Assembly: GCA_002339355.1 (NCBI GenBank)
Contig: DDKQ01000107.1
Span: 19,437-41,687 of the forward strand
Length of the DNA stretch: 22,251 nucleotides
Source of the DNA: Candidatus Subteraquimicrobium carltonvillense
Lineage (GTDB): Bacteria > Actinomycetota > Aquicultoria > Subteraquimicrobiales > Subteraquimicrobiaceae
Direction: 5' to 3'
Made by a program: the position numbers and the translations under genes. The notes below the pieces were generated by a model that did not search any database, had not been told where the DNA came from, and saw nothing but the letters and a program-made list of their open reading frames with translations. Shown one piece after another: positions 1 to 4,966 of the stretch (positions are counted from its first letter, which is position 1; each line of letters begins with the position of its first letter).

Positions 1-62
1 AGTCCCTCCAGGCGCACTGAAAAAACAGTCGATAGTCGGTAGTGAATGAGGTTAATATTTAT

Positions 63-86
63 AGGGAGGTTAATCTCCCTTTTTTA
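63..86 (+). terminator. Intrinsic terminator of an upstream gene
   Basis: A perfect 6-bp stem (AGGGAG at 63-68, CTCCCT at 75-80) with a 6-base loop is followed directly by a T-rich run to 86. It ends transcription entering from the left of the window. It lies inside the open frame that could extend tadA to 42, which argues against that longer start. Confidence 0.7.
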
Positions 87-143
87 TTGAATAAAATTTT
101 CCAAAGGAGAAAGAGCACAAACCGGCCACTTAATTCACTTAAG

Positions 144-620
144 ATGAAATCCCTTAAGCAAGATGATGTAAAGTACATGCAATTAGCTTTGAAAGAGGCG
201 AAAATCGCCGCTGAGCGGGGCGAGGTGCCGGTGGGAGCAGTCGTCGTTTTCCAGGGTGAAGTTATTTCCCGAGCTCACAACGAGTGCGAAACTCGAGATG
301 ATCCCACGGCGCATGCTGAAGTCTTAGCAATAAAGAAAGCCTCCAAGTATCTTAAAGGATGGCGTCTCACGGACTGTACCATCTATGTAACCAAAGAACC
401 CTGCCCCATGTGTGCTGGAGCCATCCATCAAGCTCGCATCGATCGACTGGTTTATGGTACTCGCGATGAGAAAACTGGGGCGGCGGGGACTCTTTACGAT
501 ATCGTACGGGATCAAAGATTGAATCACCAGGTCGAAGTAACCGCTGGAGTTTGTGAGGAGGAATGTCAAGAACTTTTGCAAAAATTTTTCCAAAAACTCC
601 GCCAAGATATAGTTGAATAG
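144..620 (+). CDS. tadA: tRNA-specific adenosine deaminase TadA
   Basis: TadA deaminates adenosine 34 to inosine in the anticodon of tRNA-Arg(ACG), acting in the cytoplasm as a zinc-dependent homodimer. The 158-residue protein has the full cytidine/deoxycytidylate deaminase signature: the zinc-binding and catalytic HAE motif at residues 57-59, and PCPMC with the two zinc cysteines at 87 and 90. Length is typical of the family. The frame is open back to 42, but that extension crosses the terminator at 63-86 and does not resemble TadA. The ATG at 144, just before the family-typical amphipathic first helix, is therefore preferred; no strong ribosome binding site is visible there, and ATG 177 is possible. 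The tRNA-Ser and SRP RNA genes downstream form a neighbourhood common in Gram-positive-type bacteria. Identification is secure; the start is less so. Confidence 0.93.
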   Translation: MKSLKQDDVKYMQLALKEAKIAAERGEVPVGAVVVFQGEVISRAHNECETRDDPTAHAEVLAIKKASKYLKGWRLTDCTIYVTKEPCPMCAGAIHQARIDRLVYGTRDEKTGAAGTLYDIVRDQRLNHQVEVTAGVCEEECQELLQKFFQKLRQDIVE

Positions 621-667
621 CTAATAGTAAAATCTTTTAATTTCCCTCCATTAGTTTTAGAAGTATC

Positions 668-696
668 TTAAAAATCAAACATATGTTTGCTATAGT
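668..696 (+). promoter_or_regulatory. Promoter of the 52-codon ORF, leaderless type, with palindromic operator
   Basis: A -10 hexamer TATAGT (691-696) lies 17 bases after a -35-like TTAAAA (668-673). Six bases separate the -10 from the ATG at 703, so transcription would begin at or next to the start codon. No Shine-Dalgarno sequence is present, which fits a leaderless mRNA. A perfect 12-bp palindrome AAACATATGTTT (677-688) fills the spacer and is a natural repressor site, perhaps for the HTH-like product itself. Confidence 0.45.
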
Positions 697-702
697 TAGA
701 TT

Positions 703-861
703 ATGTCACGGATAAAGTTGGCTAAGGGGAATCAGAAAGATTTTCTTGAGGCGGTAAGAGCAAAGGCAGGCTTAAGTTGGGATGAGATAGCTAATTTATG
801 TGGAATTTGTCCAAGGAGCCCAAAGCATCGGCGGCGTTTTCAAGACTATTTCGAATTCTAG
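703..861 (+). CDS. Small HTH-like protein (52 aa), possibly a truncated gene
   Basis: An ORF of 52 codons begins MSRIKLAKGNQKDFLEAV and contains AGLSWDEIANLCGI, which reads like the first two helices of a helix-turn-helix domain. From memory, similar N-termini occur in HTH-containing proteins and LAGLIDADG-endonuclease-like proteins of poorly characterised bacteria, where the helix continues into a longer protein. Here the sequence after CGICPRS is short, basic (three consecutive arginines) and ends at TAG, 16 bases before a tRNA gene. It may be a genuine small DNA-binding protein or the 5' remnant of a longer gene broken at the tRNA locus. The palindrome in its promoter favours a functional autoregulated protein; the abrupt end favours a remnant. 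No function is assigned. Confidence 0.4.
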   Translation: MSRIKLAKGNQKDFLEAVRAKAGLSWDEIANLCGICPRSPKHRRRFQDYFEF

Positions 862-877
862 TGCTAAAATAATCTCT

Positions 878-972
878 GGAGGAGTACCCAAGTTTGGTCA
901 TACGGGCGCCGACTCGAAATCGGACGGGGGCTGAAAGGTCCCACGAGGGTTCGAATCCCTCCTCCTCCGCCA
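878..972 (+). tRNA. tRNA-Ser (anticodon CGA)
   Basis: The acceptor arms GGAGGAG (878-884) and CTCCTCC pair perfectly, followed by discriminator G and an encoded CCA (970-972). The anticodon loop CTCGAAA gives anticodon CGA, reading UCG. The extra arm is long, as in class II serine tRNAs, and the T arm has GGGTTCGAATCCC. An extended -10 (TG, one base, TAAAAT at 865-870) sits 7 bases upstream of the mature 5' end. No obvious promoter precedes the next tRNA or the SRP RNA, so all three may be one transcript. Confidence 0.96.
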
Positions 973-1022
973 AAACCGGTTGTTGGTAGGTTGGTATTTG
1001 GTTGTTGACAAAGACCAACAAC
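944..1022 (+). repeat. 79-bp direct repeat, copy 1 (tRNA-Ser 3' half plus spacer)
   Basis: Positions 944-1022 are identical to 1187-1265, at an offset of 243. The unit covers the T arm, the 3' acceptor strand and CCA of the tRNA, plus 50 bases of non-coding spacer. The spacer holds an inverted repeat GTTGTTGGT / ACCAACAAC in a T/G-rich, then A/C-rich context. Identity outside the tRNA shows recent duplication or gene conversion, not just tRNA conservation. Confidence 0.9.
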
Positions 1023-1054
1023 AAACAACCAAAAAACGAACACGAACTTAGTCG

Positions 1055-1096
1055 GTAGTGGGAGTTGGTAGTAAAAGTTTTTTCACTCCCGACTAC
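1055..1096 (+). repeat. Hairpin in the inter-tRNA spacer, built of GTAGT-type units
   Basis: GTAGTGGGAGT (1055-1065) can pair with ACTCCCGACTAC (1085-1096) with one bulged base. The left arm lies in a run of degenerate units such as GTCGGTAGTG and GTTGGTAGT. A related stretch (GTCGATAGTCGGTAGTG) starts near position 27. There is no T-tract after the hairpin, so a terminator role is unlikely; it looks like low-complexity intergenic repeat DNA. Confidence 0.5.
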
Positions 1097-1120
1097 GAAC
1101 TAACAAACTCCTAACTCACC

Positions 1121-1215
1121 GGAGGAGTCGCATAGTCTGGCCTAGTGCGCGCGATTGGAGATCGCGTAGGCGGTGAAAAGCTGTCTCGAGGGTTCGAATC
1201 CCTCCTCCTCCGCCA
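1121..1215 (+). tRNA. tRNA-Ser (anticodon GGA)
   Basis: Acceptor strands GGAGGAG (1121-1127) and CTCCTCC pair, with discriminator G and encoded CCA (1213-1215). The anticodon stem CGCGA/TCGCG closes loop TTGGAGA, giving anticodon GGA for UCC/UCU codons. A long variable arm marks it as a class II serine tRNA. Its last 29 bases are identical to the upstream tRNA-Ser(CGA), while the D and anticodon arms differ. Confidence 0.96.
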
Positions 1216-1265
1216 AAACCGGTTGTTGGTAGGTTGGTATTTGGTTGTTGACAAAGACCAACAAC
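1187..1265 (+). repeat. 79-bp direct repeat, copy 2 (tRNA-Ser 3' half plus spacer)
   Basis: This is the second copy of the unit at 944-1022, with no mismatch over its length. Similarity decays just beyond 1265 (runs of AACAAC and AAAAGCGAA recur imperfectly), so the original duplication may have been longer. Confidence 0.9.
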
Positions 1266-1298
1266 GAACAACTAAAAGCGAATAACCGAAGTTGGATG

Positions 1299-1570
<272 letters not shown>

Positions 1571-1580
1571 TTATCCTTCA

Positions 1581-1685
1581 TTAAAGCATCGCTACGGTCT
1601 CAACCAGGGTTACCACAGTTATGAGGGCGAAAGCTGCCAGTCCAAGTATAACCACGCATATTTCTTGTCTTCTGTCCAGGATCAC
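1581..1685 (-). CDS. Putative 34-aa single-span membrane peptide
   Basis: On the minus strand, after the lone receiver gene, a short frame opens at GTG 1685 (or GTG 1694 for 37 residues) and ends in TAA at 1581. It reads as a short charged start (ILDRRQE) followed by about 20 hydrophobic residues (ICVVILGLAAFALITVVTLV) and a short tail, like a one-pass inner-membrane peptide. A G-rich stretch with A at its 5' side sits 6-8 bases before GTG 1685 and could act as a ribosome binding site. It starts 34 bases past the receiver stop and could be the last gene of that transcript. Nothing known is recognised in it. Chance remains possible at this length; the hydrophobic run and position are the only support. 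Confidence 0.35.
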   Translation of the reverse strand: MILDRRQEICVVILGLAAFALITVVTLVETVAML

Positions 1686-1718
1686 GACAAACACCCCCCT
1701 TCATTTCCTCACTCAGTG

Positions 1719-2111
1719 TTAATGAACATTTTTAATGGCTTTGACCATCGATTTAGCCGATAAATCCCTTTTGAGCAGGAACTTATCGGCTCCGGCTCTC
1801 TCGGCCTCGATTTGATACTCCCTTTCACCATGTACGCTAACGATAACGACGGATACCAATGGATGGAGTTTCTTTAAACACCGCGTAGCTTCTAGACCAT
1901 TCATCTCAGGCATGCTGATGTCCATTAAGACAACATTGGGCGATAATTCCTCCGTTTTTTCGATGGCTTGTTTGCCATCTGCAGCTTCTCCCACTATCTC
2001 GATGCTTGATTGTTTATCGAGTAATCGCTTCAAAGTCTCTCGAAATAGCCCATCATCATCTGCTATTAACACTCGAATCTTTTTTGAGATATTACTCGTC
2101 TCCCTTGCCAC
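1719..2111 (-). CDS. Stand-alone response regulator receiver domain
   Basis: A single CheY-like receiver domain of 130 residues without an output domain. It has the acidic cluster IADDD, the phosphoacceptor aspartate in LMDISMPEMNG, the switch residue serine in VIVSVHGE, and the conserved lysine in FLLKRD. It resembles the receiver of the neighbouring NarL-type regulator (both have EAADG, DISMP/DIGMP and MNGLEATR/LNGLEATR), suggesting duplication with loss of the HTH output. The frame runs back to 2240, but that extension crosses the terminator at 2201-2225. GTG 2111, preceded by AGAAGGG at 6-7 bases, is preferred; ATG 2159 is another option. It may act as a phosphate sink, a connector in a relay, or a competitor for the adjacent kinase. 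Confidence 0.82.
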   Translation of the reverse strand: MARETSNISKKIRVLIADDDGLFRETLKRLLDKQSSIEIVGEAADGKQAIEKTEELSPNVVLMDISMPEMNGLEATRCLKKLHPLVSVVIVSVHGEREYQIEAERAGADKFLLKRDLSAKSMVKAIKNVH

Positions 2112-2172
2112 TGCTATCCCTTCTAACTCTATGTTCCTAACTATAAAATAAACCTCCATCGATGTATTGACT

Positions 2173-2193
2173 ATCGGGTCTTGACCCGATTTT
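2173..2193. promoter_or_regulatory. Near-perfect palindrome ahead of the receiver gene
   Basis: ATCGGGTC (2173-2180), two bases, and GACCCGAT (2183-2190) form an 8-bp inverted repeat followed on the plus strand by TTTT. It could stop plus-strand transcription arriving from the RNA genes, or act as an operator or RNA hairpin upstream of the minus-strand receiver gene. The choice cannot be made from sequence. Confidence 0.45.
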
Positions 2194-2200
2194 GTAATAA

Positions 2201-2225
2201 AAAAGACCCCAAAATGGGGTCTTTT
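2201..2225 (-). terminator. Intrinsic terminator after the NarL-type regulator
   Basis: AAAAGACCCCA (2201-2211) and TGGGGTCTTTT (2215-2225) give an 11-bp stem with a 3-base loop. On the minus strand it is followed by further T residues (TTTTTTATT), making a strong terminator 44 bases past the stop at 2269. The stem also carries T residues on the plus-strand side, so it may work in both directions. It separates the kinase-regulator pair from the lone receiver gene. Confidence 0.8.
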
Positions 2226-2268
2226 AAATACACTCTTCACCTTAAAGATGGGTTCTTAACCGTATAAT

Positions 2269-2949
2269 CTATAAGGTCTTGCCCTTATTCTGGTTTTCTT
2301 CATCGAGCAATCCTTTGCGTATGGCATATGCTGCTGCCTGAGTTCGATCATGAATATCCAATTTTCGGAAAATGTGTGTTCTATGAGTCTCAACCGTTTT
2401 TACGCTCAAATACAGCTTCTCGGCAATTTCCTTGTTCGAAGCCCCTTGGGCGATCAGTTTTAAGATTTCGATTTCTCGATCGGTTAAACCATCACAAAAC
2501 TTTTTCTCCTTTGGCTTCTTGGGTTCTTGAATGTAATTGTCAATTAGCTTTTTGGCGATGGAGGTAGAGAGTAGAAGCTCTCCGTGGTGTACCGCCCTTA
2601 TGGCATTGACAAGTTCGGAGGCGGCTACCTTTTTTAATAGATACCCGGTTGCTCCGGTTTTAAGCAAGTTGAAGACGTACTCGTCGTCTTCATAGATGGT
2701 GAGGACCAATACTCCAATATGAGGGTTCTCCGCTTTTACTCGTCGAGTAGCCTCAAGTCCATTTAGTTTGGGCATGCCGATATCCATGACCACTACATCG
2801 GGGAGAAACTCCCTGGTTTTCTCAATCGCCTCTTCGCCATCGGCTGCCTCCCCGATGACCTCCATGTCCGATTCCTTTTCCAAAAGTAGACGCATGCCTT
2901 CTCTTAAAATCGCATGATCATCCGCGAGCAACACCTTTATCTTTTCCAT
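2269..2949 (-). CDS. NarL/FixJ-type response regulator (receiver + LuxR HTH)
   Basis: A 226-residue DNA-binding response regulator. The N-terminal receiver (about 1-120) has LLADDH, the phosphoacceptor aspartate in VVMDIGMPKLNG, the switch threonine in VLVLTIY, and the lysine in YLLKK. A linker leads to a LuxR/GerE-type helix-turn-helix (about 152-215) with LTDREIEILKLIAQGASNKE and the recognition-helix region LYLSVKTVETHR. The start ATG 2949 abuts the kinase stop codon (TAA then ATG with no gap), so the two are translationally coupled and form a cognate pair. Target genes are unknown; the repeats at 4209-4270 upstream of the operon are a possible autoregulatory site. Confidence 0.95.
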   Translation of the reverse strand: MEKIKVLLADDHAILREGMRLLLEKESDMEVIGEAADGEEAIEKTREFLPDVVVMDIGMPKLNGLEATRRVKAENPHIGVLVLTIYEDDEYVFNLLKTGATGYLLKKVAASELVNAIRAVHHGELLLSTSIAKKLIDNYIQEPKKPKEKKFCDGLTDREIEILKLIAQGASNKEIAEKLYLSVKTVETHRTHIFRKLDIHDRTQAAAYAIRKGLLDEENQNKGKTL

Positions 2950-4137
2950 TTAAGTCAGTCCTCTTCTGAAGGGTATCCGGACTTTAACTTTGGTGCCCTT
3001 GCCCGATTGAGACTCGATATTCAAGGCACCCCCCAGAAGTTCGGCTCTTTCCTGCATTCCCATTAAACCAAGTGCCTCTCTTTTGGTGGATTTGCTTAAA
3101 GCCTTCTTGGGATCAAATCCCTTTCCATCATCCTTAATGGTGATGGTCACCTCGTCATCCTTAAAGCCCAAACGGACAAAGGTCTCTTTGACTTGGGCGT
3201 GCTTTTTGACGTTGGTCAGGGCTTCCTGAATGATTCTTAATACGGCGATTTCTACCTGTGGTGGAAGTTTTACTTCCTCACCCATCACTTCAAATACCAC
3301 TTTGAGGTCGGCTTTTTCAATATGATTGCGTATGTACCATCTGATGGTGGGGATGAGTCCCAAATCATCGAGCATAGCCGGACGTAGATCAAAGGCCATC
3401 TTGTGCACCCTCTCAAGAGCACTGGCCGTGATCTCTTTCAGCTCTCTGAGAGCTTCTCTAACGTCCGAAAATTCGGGCGGGACCATGGTCTCGCTCATCT
3501 CCAGGCGGAGAATCACATTTGTGAGCACCTGTGCGGTATCATCATGGAGTTCACGAGAGATTCGCTTGCGTTCTTCCTCCTGAGAGTGCAATAACTTAAG
3601 GGCTAGTTTCTCCAATTCTTGCAATAATCTAAGTTCATCGCCCTTGACTTGTAATTCCCTGAAAAGCCGGGCGTTCTCTAGAGCTACTGCCGCCTGATTG
3701 GCTAGAATGGATAGAATCGTTATTTCATCGGGAGTGAATTGATATGGATGAGCATTTAGGGCTGAAAGAAGACCAAAATCTCCTTCTTTTATTGTAAGTG
3801 GCACACAAAGTAAAGAGGTTTCCCGGCTGTTACATATCAATGCTCCGGTTGATCTATCATCCTCTTTAACTTCCAGTTCGCTTCTAGCCACGCTCTCAGC
3901 GATATTTTCCAGTTGATCTCTCCACCAAGACTCAGGGTGTTGATCCCGCCTCCCTCGAACTGCTAAAGTTTCTAAATCGAGTTCGAACTTTCCAGCCCTC
4001 TCATTGACCAATGAAGCGACGACTTTATCGGCCTGGATTAAATTTTTGGCTTCATTGACCACGATGGGAAACACCTTTTCCAGTTCTAAAGTTGAAGTAA
4101 CTGCAATTAGCGATTTACCTATTGAGGTTAGCTTAAT
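2950..4137 (-). CDS. Cytosolic GAF-domain sensor histidine kinase, NarX/DesK class
   Basis: Sensor kinase of the HisKA_3 class. It contains an N-terminal GAF sensor domain (about 5-160), a coiled linker, the dimerisation helix with phosphoacceptor histidine in RISRELHDD (residue 198 from this start), and an HATPase_c domain with the N box in IIQEALTNVKKHA and the G box DDGKGF. No membrane segments are seen, so it senses an internal signal. The start is unusual. The frame extends to GTG 4218, but that codon has no ribosome binding site and the extension crosses a hairpin (4167-4191). The only strong Shine-Dalgarno sequence, GGGAGGAG, lies 7 bases before an in-frame ATT at 4137, and no ATG, GTG or TTG follows before the GAF domain. 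ATT initiation is rare outside infC, so the start is provisional. Kinase identity is secure. Confidence 0.9.
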   Translation of the reverse strand: MKLTSIGKSLIAVTSTLELEKVFPIVVNEAKNLIQADKVVASLVNERAGKFELDLETLAVRGRRDQHPESWWRDQLENIAESVARSELEVKEDDRSTGALICNSRETSLLCVPLTIKEGDFGLLSALNAHPYQFTPDEITILSILANQAAVALENARLFRELQVKGDELRLLQELEKLALKLLHSQEEERKRISRELHDDTAQVLTNVILRLEMSETMVPPEFSDVREALRELKEITASALERVHKMAFDLRPAMLDDLGLIPTIRWYIRNHIEKADLKVVFEVMGEEVKLPPQVEIAVLRIIQEALTNVKKHAQVKETFVRLGFKDDEVTITIKDDGKGFDPKKALSKSTKREALGLMGMQERAELLGGALNIESQSGKGTKVKVRIPFRRGLT

Positions 4138-4166
4138 TTTCTCTCCTCCCAAGAAAACGCTAACAC

Positions 4167-4191
4167 AAAACCGACTTAAAATGAGTCGGTT
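4167..4191 (-). promoter_or_regulatory. Terminator-like hairpin in the kinase leader
   Basis: On the minus strand AACCGACT (4191-4184) pairs with AGTCGGTT (4176-4169) around a 7-base loop and is followed by T residues. It sits about 20 bases before the GGGAGGAG ribosome binding site of the kinase gene. A -10-like TATATT lies a little upstream (minus strand, around 4207). The arrangement suggests attenuation of the operon or a stable leader hairpin. Confidence 0.4.
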
Positions 4192-4208
4192 CAACCACTG
4201 GCCAATAT

Positions 4209-4270
4209 ACTGGTGCACAAATCGAAGAACACTGGTGCAAACACTGCATTATTGGTATAAACATTGCATT
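4209..4270. promoter_or_regulatory. Cluster of direct repeats upstream of the kinase operon
   Basis: ACTGGTGCA occurs at 4209-4217 and 4231-4239 (22 bases apart). The related ACACTGCATT and ACATTGCATT occur at 4241-4250 and 4261-4270 (20 bases apart), with ATTGGTATAA between them. Spacing near two helical turns is what is expected of tandem operator sites on one DNA face. They lie just upstream of the minus-strand kinase-regulator operon. The binding protein is unknown. Confidence 0.4.
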
Positions 4271-4326
4271 TGTTTATTAATTTTCGCCTTAACTTGATAA
4301 ATTCCTTCTTTAGCTCCCTGAAGTGG

Positions 4327-4511
4327 ACTATTAACGAGTTAGGTTTGCATCTTAGAACATTCAAGGGAGGGGTAAGTGCTTAAGAAAACCTGCCCGTACG
4401 GGGCGGCGGCCGGAGTATGACTTTGGTGAAACTAAAACCAGGCCGACCGCGTGGGCTCACGAGCACTTCACCCCGACCATAGTGGGGTTAACCCATCTTG
4501 TTAATAATACA
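4327..4511 (+). repeat. Palindromic repeat unit, copy 1, split by an insertion
   Basis: The left arm TATTAACGAGTTAGG (4329-4343) and right arm CCCATCTTGTTAATA (4492-4506) can pair over 15 bases with two mismatches and one G-T. The same two arms occur at 14475-14489 and 14501-14515 separated by only 11 bases. Here about 148 bases lie between the arms, so this copy appears to carry an insertion in its loop of the TnpB-like segment that starts at 4356. Confidence 0.65.
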
Positions 4512-4538
4512 TCTGAAGTCTTCCTGAAGGAAATGTAA
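4356..4538 (+). pseudogene. Possible C-terminal remnant and right end of an IS605-type TnpB element
   Basis: One frame is open from an in-frame TAG (4353-4355) to TAA at 4536. It starts NIQGRG, which resembles the segment just after the zinc ribbon of TnpB proteins (consensus N-A-A-x-N-I-x-x-R-G), and continues as an arginine/proline-rich tail including AWAHEHFTP. The DNA is strongly structured: GCGG-GGCC with GGCC-CCGC, AAGTGCT with AGCACTT, and a final hairpin ACCCC (4470-4474) / GGGGT (4484-4488). Such structure is typical of the right end and guide-RNA region of IS200/IS605 elements. No intact transposase is present. The assignment rests on a short motif and structure; an unrelated structured RNA is possible. 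Confidence 0.35.
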
Positions 4539-4583
4539 TTTAAAAATTTAGAAAACCATCTATCCCAAGATGCTTTCCTTGTT

Positions 4584-4589
4584 TATAAT
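4584..4589 (+). promoter_or_regulatory. -10 element of the AsnC-domain gene
   Basis: A perfect TATAAT followed by AAGAAAG lies 36 bases before the gene at 4620. No convincing -35 is seen at 16-18 bases. The same TATAAT-(A/G)AGAAA context occurs upstream of dnaX and of the metal-exporter leader. Confidence 0.5.
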
Positions 4590-4619
4590 AAGAAAGAAAT
4601 TTTAATTGGAGGTGCAAAA

Positions 4620-4853
4620 ATGATACGAGCTTATGTTTTGATCGAGATCCTCCCCGGTGCCTGTGGAGACGTCGTCAAAAAAATTCGTGGCATTGAGGGC
4701 GTAAAAAGCGCTGAGGCTGCAACCGGTCCCTACGACGTTATAGCTTGTGTAGAAGTTCCCAATGTGAAGGCCCTGGGGAATTTATCTTTCGTTAAAATTC
4801 AAGGAATTGAAGGAGTGAAGCGCACGCTGACTTGTGTCGTGACCGTTTTCTAA
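4620..4853 (+). CDS. Stand-alone AsnC/Lrp-type ligand-binding (RAM) domain protein
   Basis: A 77-residue protein made only of the effector-binding domain of the Lrp/AsnC family, with no helix-turn-helix. It shows the alternating beta-alpha pattern of the family: AYVLIEILPG, the helix DVVKKIRGIEGV, AATGPYDVIACVEV and the final VKRTLTCVVT. Such stand-alone domains form oligomers and bind amino acids or other small ligands, sometimes modulating full-length Lrp proteins. The start ATG 4620 has GGAGG 6-8 bases upstream. It appears monocistronic, with its own -10 element and a hairpin downstream at 4894-4914. The ligand cannot be predicted. Confidence 0.88.
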   Translation: MIRAYVLIEILPGACGDVVKKIRGIEGVKSAEAATGPYDVIACVEVPNVKALGNLSFVKIQGIEGVKRTLTCVVTVF

Positions 4854-4893
4854 ATTTACCCTCGGGAAATAAAACTTTTTCAAAAATTCAATA

Positions 4894-4914
4894 AAGCGCC
4901 CATTCAAGGCGCTT
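4894..4914 (+). terminator. Hairpin between the AsnC-domain gene and dnaX
   Basis: AAGCGCC (4894-4900) and GGCGCTT (4908-4914) form a 7-bp stem with a 7-base loop about 40 bases after the stop at 4853. The following bases CCTCTG are not T-rich, so termination may be weak. The hairpin occupies the place where a -35 for the dnaX promoter would be. Confidence 0.45.
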
Positions 4915-4918
4915 CCTC

Positions 4919-4927
4919 TGTTATAAT
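4919..4927 (+). promoter_or_regulatory. Extended -10 promoter of dnaX-ybaB-recR
   Basis: TG, one base, then TATAAT (4922-4927), followed by GAGAAAG, 40 bases before the dnaX start. The extended -10 could compensate for the missing -35, which would overlap the hairpin at 4894-4914. Confidence 0.5.
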
Positions 4928-4966
4928 GAGAAAGAGCATTCCGCTCCCTCCCATGAGGTGAGATGA

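Noticed and set aside
42..143. N-terminal extension of TadA
   Set aside because: It crosses an intrinsic terminator (63-86) and does not resemble TadA proteins; ATG 144 fits the family length.
791..1024. Minus-strand reading frame giving LAEEEGFEPSWDLS
   Set aside because: It is the antisense of tRNA-Ser(CGA). The EEEGFEPS string is a familiar artefact of reading serine tRNA genes backwards.
2112..2240. N-terminal extension of the lone receiver protein
   Set aside because: The extension is encoded through the terminator at 2201-2225 and a palindrome, and adds sequence outside the receiver fold.
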